Positions 8,873-17,241 of a stretch of 64,000 nucleotides of DNA are shown here, in pieces. Source of the stretch: Acidobacteriota bacterium (GTDB lineage Bacteria; Acidobacteriota; Terriglobia; Bryobacterales; Bryobacteraceae); assembly GCA_026394055.1 (NCBI GenBank), contig JAPKYZ010000099.1, forward strand, positions 62,001 to 126,000. Direction: 5' to 3'. The position numbers and the translations under genes were made by a program. Below the pieces are notes generated by a model. The model ran no database searches. It was not told the origin of the DNA and saw only the letters and a program-made list of their open reading frames with translations. Every line of letters starts with the position of its first letter. The stretch's first letter is position 1.

Positions 8873-8878
8873 AGTGTA
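8873..8878 (-). promoter_or_regulatory. Candidate -10 box for the Oar-like receptor gene, likely leaderless
   Basis: TACACT on the minus strand ends 7 nt before the ATG at 8865. No good -35 and no Shine-Dalgarno are visible. Confidence 0.4.
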
Positions 8879-8968
8879 GAAGTTTCCCTTTACGGAAGCG
8901 TGACAGCCCCCCAAGAACGCTTGAGTCCGGCAAGAGGCGGTGTGAATCTGAAACAATAGAAGCAGGCA

Positions 8969-9874
8969 ATGCCAAAGTTCTCCATGGGGAGTTGGGCTTT
9001 CTCGTTCGGCCCATATGCCGCTAATCCCGTGCCGCTGGGGCGCGTGGCGGAACATTTGTCCAAGGCGGGCTACGACGGCATCGAATTGTGCGGCTTCCCC
9101 CCGCACGCTTCCCCGGATGAGCTGCCCACCTCCGCCTCCCGGCGGGACTTGCAGGCGCGGCTGAGTGGTTTAGGCTTGGGCGTTTCCGGATTTGCCGCGG
9201 ACTTTACCGCCGTCAACCCGGCCGCCGTCGGCAACAAGGCTCGTTACCTGGAGCTGTTCAAGCGGACCCTGGATGTCTGTGCCGGCGTCGGCAGCCCCTC
9301 CATCCGTGTGGACAGCGTCGCCGCTCCGGTCTCGATTCCTGCCGCGGAGATGGGTGAGGCAATGGAGCGGCTGGCCGATTGCTGGCATTGCGTTTCGAGC
9401 TTCGCCGAAAAGGCGGGCATCAAAGTGGTGTGGGAGTTTGAGCCCGGCTTCGCCTTCAACAACTCGCGCCAAGTCGGCGAACTCTACGAACGCGTGGCCC
9501 ACCCCAATTTCTACCTGCTGTTCGACACCGCCCACGCCCACATGTGCGGCGTGACGCTGGATGAATGCGCGGGCCGCATCGGCGCCCTGCATCTGGTGGA
9601 TTCTGACAACACGCTCTACGCCGACGAAACCTCCACCCACTGCGCCGTCGGCAAAGGCATCATCGACTTCGACAGCATGGTGCCCAAACTGCGCGCGATG
9701 AAGCTCGACTGGTGGACCGTCGACCTGAGTTTCCGCGAGGACTCCTGGGATCTGGTGGCCCCGAGCCTGGCCTGTATCAAGAAGTTGGCCAGCGGAGAGC
9801 CGGTGGGCGAGCCCGCTATCGCAGGCCCTTTGACTTCAGCCAAGCAATCAAAGCCGCCGGGTCGTCCGAAATAA
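8969..9874 (+). CDS. Sugar phosphate isomerase/epimerase (xylose-isomerase-like TIM barrel)
   Basis: A 301-residue TIM-barrel protein of the AP-endonuclease-2/xylose-isomerase superfamily. Visible metal-site segments are VVWEFEPGFAF (Glu near residue 152), LLFDTAHAH (Asp and His near 184-188), ALHLVDSDN (His near 209) and a late WWTVDLSF, where relatives often have an acidic residue as the last ligand. Such enzymes isomerise or epimerise ketoses or act on inositol derivatives. The first residues MPKFSMGSWAFSFGPY are typical of the family, supporting the ATG at 8969. The last 59 nt overlap the convergent phosphodiesterase gene. Confidence 0.8.
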   Translation: MPKFSMGSWAFSFGPYAANPVPLGRVAEHLSKAGYDGIELCGFPPHASPDELPTSASRRDLQARLSGLGLGVSGFAADFTAVNPAAVGNKARYLELFKRTLDVCAGVGSPSIRVDSVAAPVSIPAAEMGEAMERLADCWHCVSSFAEKAGIKVVWEFEPGFAFNNSRQVGELYERVAHPNFYLLFDTAHAHMCGVTLDECAGRIGALHLVDSDNTLYADETSTHCAVGKGIIDFDSMVPKLRAMKLDWWTVDLSFREDSWDLVAPSLACIKKLASGEPVGEPAIAGPLTSAKQSKPPGRPK

Positions 9875-10679
9875 TCGCATCCGCCCCGGCGTCAACCAGC
9901 GCCTGCCACTGGGCCGGCTCATTCGCCGTCCACGGCACCACCTGAAAGCCCGCGCGGTGAGCTTCGTCCACGCGATCCTTGGTGACGGTGCGGAAGTGCG
10001 GCGAGGCGATGGAGGCACCAGCGGCCTGAGTGGTCTCCACCCAGTTCTTCATCGCGTCCGCCATGCTGGTGGGGGTCAGCATCGACAGGCGGATCTTGGA
10101 TGACAGCGGCTTCATCGCGATCAGCGTGCGCTCGTCAAAGCTCTGCAGGATGACGCGGGCTTCAAGGCCATGCTTCTTCACTACGGCGAGCACCAGCTTC
10201 GAGAACTCCTCGGGTGAGGGCGTCAGCTCCGGCTTGTTCTTAAAGATCTTGGTCTCGATGTTGTATTCCACGCGCGAGCCCTTGGTGGCCGCGAACACTT
10301 CATCGAGCGTCGGCAGCGTAGTGCCGGGGACCTTCTTCTGCTTGGGGAACTCCGGGTTGCCCAGCGCGCCGCAATCCCACTGCTTCACTTGCTTCAGCGG
10401 CATCTGGCGGATCACGCGCTGCGCCGAAAGCTCGGGCGTGGGCGCCTGGCAGAACACTTTGCTCATTTCGGGGTCATGCGACACCACCAGGACGTTGTCC
10501 TGGGTGACGGCCAAGTCCAGCTCCAGCACGTCCACGCCTTGCGCAATGGCGTACTCAAACGCGGGCAGCGAGTTCTCAGGCATCGCGGCGCGTGCGCCAC
10601 GGTGGCCGTGTACCTGAATCTTGGCTGCCGCGGCAACTGTCATTCCCGTCATCATGATCACCCAAAAAGCCCGACGCAT
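9816..10679 (-). CDS. Exported glycerophosphodiester phosphodiesterase
   Basis: A protein of about 287 residues with a signal peptide (RRAFWVIMMTGMTVAAAA) followed by the family signature VHGHRGARAAMPENS, containing the catalytic His-Arg and the Glu-Asn pair; ELDLAVTQD and SHDPEMSK supply the remaining metal ligands and the second catalytic His. It hydrolyses glycerophosphodiesters to glycerol-3-phosphate and an alcohol, here probably in the periplasm. The barrel end (HRAGFQVVPWTANEP, DAIISDDP) is complete. ATG at 10679 is chosen because it directly precedes the signal peptide and lies 7 nt after a TATTCT hexamer; a longer frame reaches 10721. Its 3' end overlaps the sugar isomerase gene by 59 nt on the opposite strand. 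Confidence 0.88.
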   Translation of the reverse strand: MRRAFWVIMMTGMTVAAAAKIQVHGHRGARAAMPENSLPAFEYAIAQGVDVLELDLAVTQDNVLVVSHDPEMSKVFCQAPTPELSAQRVIRQMPLKQVKQWDCGALGNPEFPKQKKVPGTTLPTLDEVFAATKGSRVEYNIETKIFKNKPELTPSPEEFSKLVLAVVKKHGLEARVILQSFDERTLIAMKPLSSKIRLSMLTPTSMADAMKNWVETTQAAGASIASPHFRTVTKDRVDEAHRAGFQVVPWTANEPAQWQALVDAGADAIISDDPAALIAWLKSKGLR

Positions 10680-10686
10680 GCCCACC

Positions 10687-10692
10687 AGAATA
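10687..10692 (-). promoter_or_regulatory. Candidate -10 box for the phosphodiesterase gene, likely leaderless
   Basis: TATTCT on the minus strand ends 7 nt before the chosen ATG at 10679, and supports that start over the longer frame. Confidence 0.4.
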
Positions 10693-10825
10693 CCGGCTGG
10701 GCATTTCAGCCGCGTGAACATGGTCTCGACCTCCCGGGAAGGTGGGATTGTCGAAACGCAATGTCTATCTACACGTAACAGTCAATTCATGCATCCGGAG
10801 CCCGATCTCTGGCCTCCTGGAAGAG

Positions 10826-13800
10826 ATGACTTGTTTCCGCCATTTCCTCCTGCTGCTGGCCGCAGCTTTGCCCGCCTTGGCCCAGTTTGATACAGCTGCC
10901 GTCCTGGGGACGGTGACTGACGCTTCGGGTGCGGCGGTGGCTCGCGCCACCCTGACGCTGAAGAACACCGACAAGGGCGTGGCTCTCTCCACCAAGTCGC
11001 TCGACAACGGCAACTTTGAGTTTCCCACCGTGGCCATCGGCACCTACACGCTGGCGGTGGAACAGGCGGGATTCCAGCAGCAGATTTCGCGGCCGTTCGG
11101 CTTAGCCATTGGCGCCCGCCAGCGCGTCGATTTCCGCTTGGCCGTGGCGACCGCGCAGACCACGGTGGAAGTGGCGGCAGAAGTGAACCTGCTTGAAACC
11201 GACAGCTCCGACCGTGGCCAGCGCATTGAATCAAAGCAGATCCGTGAGCTGCCGCTGAATGGGCGGGCGTACTCGGAACTGGTCTACTTAAGCGCCGGCG
11301 TCGTCCGCAGCCCGTCATCGAACCAAGGCTATGCGACGCGTGAAGGCTCCTTTGTGGCCAACGGCCTCCGCAGCACCTTCAACAACTTCCTGCTCGACGG
11401 CCTGGACAACAACTACTTCGGCACCTCGAACCAAGGCTTCTCGAATCAAGTGGTGCAGGTATCTCCGGACGCCGTCGAAGAGTTCCGCGTCATCACCAAC
11501 AACATGTCGGCCGAATATGGGCGCTCCGGCGGCGCGACCATCAATGCCAGCTTGAAGTCCGGCGGCAACAGCTTCCACGGCTCTGCTTGGAACTTTCTGC
11601 GCAACACGGAGCTGAACGCCATCGGCTTCTTCCGCCCCGCCACCGGCCAGCCCCGGCTCAACCGGAACCAGTTTGGCTTTGTCTTCGGCGGCCCGATCAT
11701 CAAGAACAAGACCTTCTTTTTCCTCGACTACGAAGGCTACCGCGAAGTGAACACCAGCAACGCCTTCGCCACCGTGCCGTCGCTCGCCCTGCGTGGCGGC
11801 AACGTCGGCCTGCCCGTGCGTAACCCGTTCTCGGGCGTCATCTACCCGAACAACGTCATCCCGGCCTCCGACATCATTCCGTTTGCCCGTACCGTCGCCG
11901 GGCAGATTCCGGCGCCCACCAATGCGGCCGCGGCGAACAATTTCCAGACCCTCTACCGCATCACCGACTATCGCGACAAAGGCGATGCCAAGGTGGATCA
12001 CTACTTCTCCGAAAAGCTGCGCGGCTTCTTCCGCTACTCGCAATCGCGGCTGGACGTTTTTGACCCGGGCATCCTGGGCGGACCCACGGGCGGCGAAGGC
12101 AACGGCTTCACCAAGGTGCCGATCAAGTCGTTCGCGGGCGGCGCGACGTGGGCGCTGGACACCAACACGATCCTCGAAGCGCGCCTGGGCTACTCCACCT
12201 CCGATGCCGGCAAGGACCCGCCGCTGATCGGCGGTCCGTCGATGCTCGAAGCCTACGGCATCACCGGGCTGCCCACCGAGAAGCGGTACACGGGCGGGCT
12301 AACGGTGCAGTCCTTCGTTGGCTTCACCGGCTTGGGCCGCCAGGCCACCAATCCGCAGTTCCAGCACCCCACCACCTGGAACCCCAAGTTCAACTTCACC
12401 CGGATCCTGGGCCGTCAGACGCTGAAGGCGGGGGTTGAGTATCAGCACCTGGCCGTCGAGGCGCTGGACGTCAACCCGGTGATCGGCCGCGACATCTACT
12501 CGGGCCTGTTCACCCTGGGCGCTCCCTCCACGCAGACCAGCCTGTTCAGCTTTGCCGACTTCCTGCTGGGCGCCCGTAGCCAGTATCAGCTGGTGAACCC
12601 AGCCATCGTCAACCACCGCCAGCAGGCGCTGTTCTTCTACGTGCAGGACGACATCCGCCTCACCCGCAAGCTCACCTTGAACCTGGGCCTCCGGTACGAA
12701 CTGGCGACGCCCTTTTATGAGCGCGACAACCGCCTCACCAACTGGGACGCCGCCAGCAACTCCATGGTGGCGGCCAAGGATGGCAGCTTCTCGGAGCGGG
12801 GTCTCGTCAACCTGGACAAGAACAACTTTGGCCCCCGCATTGGTCTCGCGTACACCGTCACGCCCAAGACCGTGCTCCGGGCGGGCTACGGTGTCAGCTA
12901 CGTCCACTTCAACCGCACCGGCACCAGCTATCTGGCCTACAACGCGCCGAACTTCATTCTGGCCAGCGTGTCGCAATCGCCCAACCAGCCCGGCTTCCGC
13001 AACACGCAGCAGGGTTACCCGGAAGGTTTCACCGACGGCAAGAACTTCAACCCGCTCAACTCGACCGTGCAGTACATCGACCCGAAGTCGCCCTCCGGCT
13101 CCGTGCAGAGTTACTTCGTCTCCGTGCAGCGGGAGCTGCCCAATGGCTGGCTGGTGGATCTGGGCTATGTCGGCAACAAGGCCAACGACCTGATCATCAT
13201 CAACGACCTGAATCAAGCCCGGCCCAACCGCGCCGGCGAAAACATCGCCACCCAACTGCGCCGCCCCAACCAGCGCTTCTCCAGCATCTCGGCCACGCTG
13301 CCCTGGGCCTGGTCTAACTACAACGGCCTACAGATCAAGGTGGAAAAGCGCAGCTCCGCCGGGTTCTACTTCTTGAACTCCTTCACTTGGTCCAAGGCCA
13401 TGGATCTGGCCGGGCAGGCGCTTGATACCAACAATGGCAACGCCCCGTCGGTGCAGAACATCTTCGATCTCAATGCCGACAAAGGGCCGTCCAACTACGA
13501 CCGCAAGTTCAACAACGTCACCAGCTTTGTCTACGACCTGCCCTTCGGTCGCGGCCGCAAGTTTATGTCCAACCTGAATCGCGCCGCGGATCTGGTGCTG
13601 GGCGGCTGGCAGGTGAACTCAATCATCAACCTCCGCTCCGGCGCCCCGCTGACGCTCAGCTACACGCCCAGCGCGGCGCAGGAAGTGGTGCCCGTCATCG
13701 CTGTGTTTGGCCGCAACACCTACCGGCCCGATGTCTCGCGCAACCCGCTGGCGCCCGAAGGTTCGCGGAGCATCAGCAACTACCTGGACCGTTCCGCGGT

Positions 13801-14068
13801 CAGCATTCCCGCGGCTGGCCAATCGTTCGGCAACTCCGGCCGCAACCTCGTCCGGGGCTTCAACTTCTACCAGACCGACCTGACGCTGGGCAAGACGTTC
13901 ACGCTCACCGAACGGCTCCGCCTGCAGTTCCGCGCCGAGGCGTTCAATCTGCTGAACGAAACCAACTTCCGCGAACCGGACGGCAATATCTCGAACCCGG
14001 GCTTCGGGCAGATCCGCTCCAGCTTTGACCCGCGGCAGCTGCAGTTTGCGCTGAAGCTGATCTTCTGA
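10826..14068 (+). CDS. Oar-like TonB-dependent outer-membrane receptor
   Basis: Outer-membrane receptor of about 1,080 residues. A signal peptide (CFRHFLLLLAAALPALAQ) leads into a carboxypeptidase-regulatory-like domain (VLGTVTDASGAAVARATL), a plug with LPLNGRAYSELVYLSAGV and AEYGRSGGATINASLKSGG, and a long barrel ending FALKLIF. The frame opens at 10742, but the ATG at 10826 sits directly before the signal peptide and has a GGAAG upstream, so it is preferred. Substrate unknown; the family is strongly expanded in soil Acidobacteriota. It is divergent from the phosphodiesterase gene and convergent with the CobW-type GTPase. Confidence 0.9.
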   Translation: MTCFRHFLLLLAAALPALAQFDTAAVLGTVTDASGAAVARATLTLKNTDKGVALSTKSLDNGNFEFPTVAIGTYTLAVEQAGFQQQISRPFGLAIGARQRVDFRLAVATAQTTVEVAAEVNLLETDSSDRGQRIESKQIRELPLNGRAYSELVYLSAGVVRSPSSNQGYATREGSFVANGLRSTFNNFLLDGLDNNYFGTSNQGFSNQVVQVSPDAVEEFRVITNNMSAEYGRSGGATINASLKSGGNSFHGSAWNFLRNTELNAIGFFRPATGQPRLNRNQFGFVFGGPIIKNKTFFFLDYEGYREVNTSNAFATVPSLALRGGNVGLPVRNPFSGVIYPNNVIPASDIIPFARTVAGQIPAPTNAAAANNFQTLYRITDYRDKGDAKVDHYFSEKLRGFFRYSQSRLDVFDPGILGGPTGGEGNGFTKVPIKSFAGGATWALDTNTILEARLGYSTSDAGKDPPLIGGPSMLEAYGITGLPTEKRYTGGLTVQSFVGFTGLGRQATNPQFQHPTTWNPKFNFTRILGRQTLKAGVEYQHLAVEALDVNPVIGRDIYSGLFTLGAPSTQTSLFSFADFLLGARSQYQLVNPAIVNHRQQALFFYVQDDIRLTRKLTLNLGLRYELATPFYERDNRLTNWDAASNSMVAAKDGSFSERGLVNLDKNNFGPRIGLAYTVTPKTVLRAGYGVSYVHFNRTGTSYLAYNAPNFILASVSQSPNQPGFRNTQQGYPEGFTDGKNFNPLNSTVQYIDPKSPSGSVQSYFVSVQRELPNGWLVDLGYVGNKANDLIIINDLNQARPNRAGENIATQLRRPNQRFSSISATLPWAWSNYNGLQIKVEKRSSAGFYFLNSFTWSKAMDLAGQALDTNNGNAPSVQNIFDLNADKGPSNYDRKFNNVTSFVYDLPFGRGRKFMSNLNRAADLVLGGWQVNSIINLRSGAPLTLSYTPSAAQEVVPVIAVFGRNTYRPDVSRNPLAPEGSRSISNYLDRSAVSIPAAGQSFGNSGRNLVRGFNFYQTDLTLGKTFTLTERLRLQFRAEAFNLLNETNFREPDGNISNPGFGQIRSSFDPRQLQFALKLIF

Positions 14069-14083
14069 TCTTCAGCAACGCTC

Positions 14084-14115
14084 GCGCCGGCGGCCACGTG
14101 CTTCGCCTCCGGCGC
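14084..14115. terminator. Possible hairpin between convergent genes
   Basis: GCGCCGG (14084-14090) pairs with CCGGCGC (14109-14115) across an 18-nt loop. There is no T-run, so this is a weak candidate terminator between the receptor and GTPase genes. Confidence 0.3.
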
Positions 14116-15350
14116 TATTCCGTGCCGTGCTCCCAGACGCCAAAGGGATCTTCGAAGATCACCTCCCAGGTCTCTGGCGGCAGGGCCATCTCCTCGGCGG
14201 TGAGCAGGCAGGCGTTCAGGCGTAACTCGATGCTGGCCCGGTCCATCCCGGCCCCGATGAAGACGACCTCCTGCATGCGGTCGCCGTAGGGCTCCTGCCA
14301 CAGTTGCCGGATCGCCTGGAGGGACTGCTCATCAGCCGGCCATTGATCTTGCGGCACGGCGGCGTACCAGGGCCGCTCCGGCTCCAGGCTGACGCAGTTC
14401 CCAGCCTGCGAGTAGACGCCAATCAGGTCATGCTTCGTGGCCAGCCACAGGAAGCCCTTGGCGCGCAGCACCCCGGCCCAACCCTCATCCAGCAAATCCC
14501 ACAGCCGCTGCGGATGGAACGGGCGGCGGGCCTGGTAGACGAAGCTGGAGATGCCGTACTCGTCCGATTCCGGAGTATGCTGCCCAAAACCCTGCAACTC
14601 CTTCAACCAACCGGCCGCGGTGGCCGCCTTCGCTTCATCAAATAGCCCGGTATGGAGAATTTGCCGGGGCGGCACCCGCCCAAAGGCGGTCTCCACCTGG
14701 CGTGCTTCTGGATTCAGCCGGTTCAGGATCAGCCGGAGCCGGGTGCGCCCCGCCTCTGACATCCGGTCGGTCTTGTTGATCACCAGGACATTGGCGAACT
14801 CGATCTGTTCGATCAGCAACTCGGCGATGTTGCGCTCGTCCTCCTCGCTCAGCTCCATCCGGCGGTCGAGCAGCGAGTCCAGGGACTCAAAGTCTTCGAG
14901 GAACTTCTCTCCATCCACCACCGTGACCATCGTGTCCAACTGGGCCACGTCGCCCAGGCACTGGTCGGATTCGTCAACAAAGCTGAAGGTGGCGGCGACG
15001 GGCATCGGCTCCGAGATGCCGGTGGATTCGATCAACAGGTAGTCAAAGCGGCCTTCCTGGGCCAGCTTCTTCACCTCCACCAGCAGATCCTCGCGCAACG
15101 TGCAGCAGATGCAGCCGTTGGACATCTCCACCAGCTTTTCGTCGACACGGTTGAGCGCCGAGTGCTGCGCCACCAGCCGGGAATCGATGTTCACCTCGCT
15201 CATGTCGTTGACAATCACGGCCACGCGCAAGCCTTCGCGATTGTTCAGGACATGGTTCAACACGGTGGTCTTGCCAGCTCCCAGGAATCCCGAGAGAACG
15301 GTCACCGGGAGCTTTGCCGAACGGGGAAGTGGTTGAGGGAGGACGGTCAT
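14115..15350 (-). CDS. COG0523/CobW-family GTPase, probable zinc-linked metallochaperone
   Basis: A 411-residue G3E-family GTPase. Walker [10 protein letters not shown] (residues 21-29), the metal-binding CICC motif (80-83, within [13 protein letters not shown]), the Walker B region LLIESTG and the NKTD guanine specificity motif are all visible; a CobW C-terminal domain follows ([13 protein letters not shown]). Members deliver metals (cobalt, zinc, iron) to target enzymes, and the ZigA/YciC-type members are repressed by Zur. A Zur-like palindrome overlies the -10 and lies 4-22 nt before the ATG, which favours a zinc-starvation role. The intact CxCC and the absence of cobalamin genes nearby fit that view but do not prove it. 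There is no Shine-Dalgarno; the mRNA may be leaderless. Confidence 0.88.
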   Translation of the reverse strand: MTVLPQPLPRSAKLPVTVLSGFLGAGKTTVLNHVLNNREGLRVAVIVNDMSEVNIDSRLVAQHSALNRVDEKLVEMSNGCICCTLREDLLVEVKKLAQEGRFDYLLIESTGISEPMPVAATFSFVDESDQCLGDVAQLDTMVTVVDGEKFLEDFESLDSLLDRRMELSEEDERNIAELLIEQIEFANVLVINKTDRMSEAGRTRLRLILNRLNPEARQVETAFGRVPPRQILHTGLFDEAKAATAAGWLKELQGFGQHTPESDEYGISSFVYQARRPFHPQRLWDLLDEGWAGVLRAKGFLWLATKHDLIGVYSQAGNCVSLEPERPWYAAVPQDQWPADEQSLQAIRQLWQEPYGDRMQEVVFIGAGMDRASIELRLNACLLTAEEMALPPETWEVIFEDPFGVWEHGTE

Positions 15351-15354
15351 ATCA

Positions 15355-15372
15355 ATAATGATATCGCATTAT
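15355..15372 (-). promoter_or_regulatory. Zur-like operator overlapping the -10 box of the CobW-type GTPase gene
   Basis: ATAATGATATCGCATTAT (+ strand) has perfect 6-nt inverted arms, ATAATG and CATTAT. Its core AATG-N6-CATT compares with the AATGTTATAACATT-type Zur boxes of many Gram-negative bacteria at 11 of 14 positions. On the minus strand it contains TATCAT (15358-15363), a likely -10 that ends 7 nt before the ATG at 15350, so a bound repressor would block the promoter. No Zur gene is in the window. Confidence 0.5.
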
Positions 15373-15530
15373 CGTATTACACTGGGCCTGATCCTCTGGC
15401 GGATGACGGGAAGTTAACTGCTGGGGGCAAAGGCCGCTTCCTCACGGTCGCGGCGCTGAAAAGGACTGATGAGAATGGTCCGCCGGTGTGGACGGGCAGT
15501 GCTCGGAGGGCGCGGCTGCCTGGCCTCCAA

Positions 15531-15728
15531 CTAGCGCCGGTGGTCTTGCTGGCGGCACAGGCAGCAGTCGCTGCAGCGGCGGCAGTGCTCGCACAGGTGC
15601 AGAGCGCAGGCATCTTTGGTGCACCAGATGCAAATCTCACCCGAGGGTTCGCCGCAAATGGAGCAGCGGAAGCTCAACCCCGGAGCGTTCACAGCCGCGG
15701 TGGGGGTGGGCGGAGTGGGTACGGTCAC
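15531..15728 (-). CDS. Small Cys-rich (zinc-ribbon/B-box-like) protein
   Basis: A protein of 65 residues with 11 cysteines packed in the last 45: CSIC, then CIWC, then single and paired Cys (DAC, HLC, EHC, RRC, DCCLC) with interspersed His. This spacing suggests one or two zinc-binding knuckles, possibly B-box-like. A Pro/Thr/Val-rich stretch precedes it. The start is GTG at 15728, overlapping the stop of the upstream gene as GTGA, with AGGAGG spaced 5 nt before it; that ribosome binding site decides the start over longer ATG starts at 15809 or 15779. Translational coupling to the preceding secreted protein is expected. Function unknown; no homologue is recognised. Confidence 0.7.
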   Translation of the reverse strand: MTVPTPPTPTAAVNAPGLSFRCSICGEPSGEICIWCTKDACALHLCEHCRRCSDCCLCRQQDHRR

Positions 15729-16294
15729 GGTGTCCTCCTGGGGGCCGGTGGCGTGGGCGCGGTCAACTGGGTACGGCATCGCTGAGCCTCGCTCTCCATC
15801 ACTTTCCATTCAGCCTCACGTTGGGCCGCCACTTCGGCAATGTACTGCTGCAAGCCAACCTTGACGCCCAGATACTCGGCCGTCAGCGACTGCAGCAGAT
15901 CGGCCATGGCGGGGTTCTGATACTTCCGTACCGCCTCCACCAGATTGCCCATCCGCGTCTCGATCGCCTGAAGCCGGAAGAAGGTTTCGAGCGCCAGCGT
16001 AAGCCGGTCCGGCTGGCGGGCCAAGGTCTGGGCGGATTGCTCCAGATAACCCACCTCTTTCTGGACGGACACCCACTGGTCAAAGTAGATCTCAGAAGCG
16101 CCATTGGCGATCCAGGCTTTGGGGGTCAGCTGCTTCAGCAACGGCAGCAGTTGCTTCACCCGAGCTGGTAGTTGCGGCAAATCCCGGCGGATGTCCCAGT
16201 CGGGTTGCGTGGGCCCTGGAGTAGGAGGCGCAACATTGGCCGGCGCTGCCGGACTGGCCTGCGCGAGGAGTAGCACTAGCGACAGGGACAGCAT
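15725..16294 (-). CDS. Secreted helical protein of unknown function
   Basis: A protein of 189 residues. It has a signal peptide (LSLSLVLLLAQASPA), a Pro-rich linker of about 15 residues and then a mostly alpha-helical region (about residues 40-175) rich in Leu, Ala, Gln and Glu, ending in another Pro-rich tail. It is not recognised. It lies 18 nt downstream of the FecR-like gene and overlaps the Cys-rich gene by 4 nt (GTGA), so the three genes form an operon. A periplasmic structural or scaffolding role is only a guess. Confidence 0.65.
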   Translation of the reverse strand: MLSLSLVLLLAQASPAAPANVAPPTPGPTQPDWDIRRDLPQLPARVKQLLPLLKQLTPKAWIANGASEIYFDQWVSVQKEVGYLEQSAQTLARQPDRLTLALETFFRLQAIETRMGNLVEAVRKYQNPAMADLLQSLTAEYLGVKVGLQQYIAEVAAQREAEWKVMESEAQRCRTQLTAPTPPAPRRTP

Positions 16295-16312
16295 CCGCAG
16301 TCCTGCACTCTC

Positions 16313-17101
16313 TTAGTTGCCACCCGGCGGGGGCGGTGGAGGCGGAGGAGGAGGCGGCGGCGTAGTGGACCCAGTATCGCCCGGCAGCCCCACGCTGCCG
16401 CCCGTCGAACCGGCAGCACCGCCGGCCGAACTTCCACCACCACCCAAACGCGGTCCCTTCATCACCAGCACATCAGAGAGCACACGGAGGCTCCGTTGCA
16501 GCACCAAGCCCCGGTCCACCCGGCGGGCGGCCAGCGGAGCATTCTTGTAGACCCGCAAATATTCGCCGGCGTTCAACAGTTTCGCGTCGGTGTAAGGCAG
16601 AATCGCGTGCTGCACCGCCACTTGGCCTTCTTCCACATACACCAGCGTCACGTCGCCATCATCTTCCACGGTGACGTCAAAGATGGTGCCGCGGACCGAG
16701 ATCACCGCGGTAGGCGTCCGGACCCGGTTGGGATTCGGTTGGCCGTTCAACTTCTGGATGTGGACCTTCACCCGGCCAATCCACAGGTCCAGCAGCTCGC
16801 GCAGTGAACCGGCGTTCTGCCGGAAAACAAAGCGGCTGTTGGGGAAAACTTCAAACTGGCTTCCATCCGCAACCTGGAGCACGGCGTAGCCGTCAGCTCC
16901 CGTGATGACTTCCTGTCGCGGCTGTAACGTCATTCCGGGCATCACCGCCCAGGCCTGGGTGTCGCGCACCACGGAGACATTGCCATGCACGCTCAACACT
17001 TTGGCGGCTTCGAGCGTTTCCAGCTGGGCCAGACACAGTACGGGCGCTGTAACCATATACAGCACTGCCGCCGATAACCGTGTATGCAACCCGCTCATCA
17101 T
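16313..17101 (-). CDS. FecR-domain secreted protein
   Basis: A protein of about 262 residues. A signal peptide (TRLSAAVLYMVTAPVLCLAQ) is followed by a FecR-type domain (about residues 35-170): VLSVHGNVSVVRD, PGMTLQPRQEVITGADGYAVLQVADGS and the hallmark VRTPTAVISVRGTIFDV. Free-standing FecR-domain proteins such as this one, without sigma or anti-sigma partners, are common in Acidobacteriota and are probably envelope proteins rather than regulators. The C-terminus is Gly/Ser-rich and ends in a run of about 12 Pro followed by GGN. Two consecutive ATGs (17101 and 17098) are possible starts; the frame is open to 17185 without a signal-like start. First gene of the three-gene operon; divergent from the propeller protein. 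Confidence 0.8.
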   Translation of the reverse strand: MMSGLHTRLSAAVLYMVTAPVLCLAQLETLEAAKVLSVHGNVSVVRDTQAWAVMPGMTLQPRQEVITGADGYAVLQVADGSQFEVFPNSRFVFRQNAGSLRELLDLWIGRVKVHIQKLNGQPNPNRVRTPTAVISVRGTIFDVTVEDDGDVTLVYVEEGQVAVQHAILPYTDAKLLNAGEYLRVYKNAPLAARRVDRGLVLQRSLRVLSDVLVMKGPRLGGGGSSAGGAAGSTGGSVGLPGDTGSTTPPPPPPPPPPPPGGN

Positions 17102-17224
17102 CTTCAGCCTAACCGAAATCGCCCCGCTCTGGGGAATCCCAGAGTGTACCCCGAATTGCAATGCAACTTGCGGGCCGCCAGCCAAGTGATTGATCTGGCA
17201 GACGGGTGCCTATCTCTCCCAGGA

Positions 17225-17230
17225 TACAAT
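17225..17230 (+). promoter_or_regulatory. Candidate -10 box for the propeller-protein gene
   Basis: TACAAT ends 11 nt before the ATG at 17242, giving at most a very short leader. No clear -35 is visible. Confidence 0.4.
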
Positions 17231-17241
17231 GGACGCTAGCG

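Noticed and set aside
16317-16550. Gly-rich + strand frame opposite the FecR-like gene end
   Set aside because: The Gly run is the reverse complement of the poly-Pro tail of the FecR-like protein.
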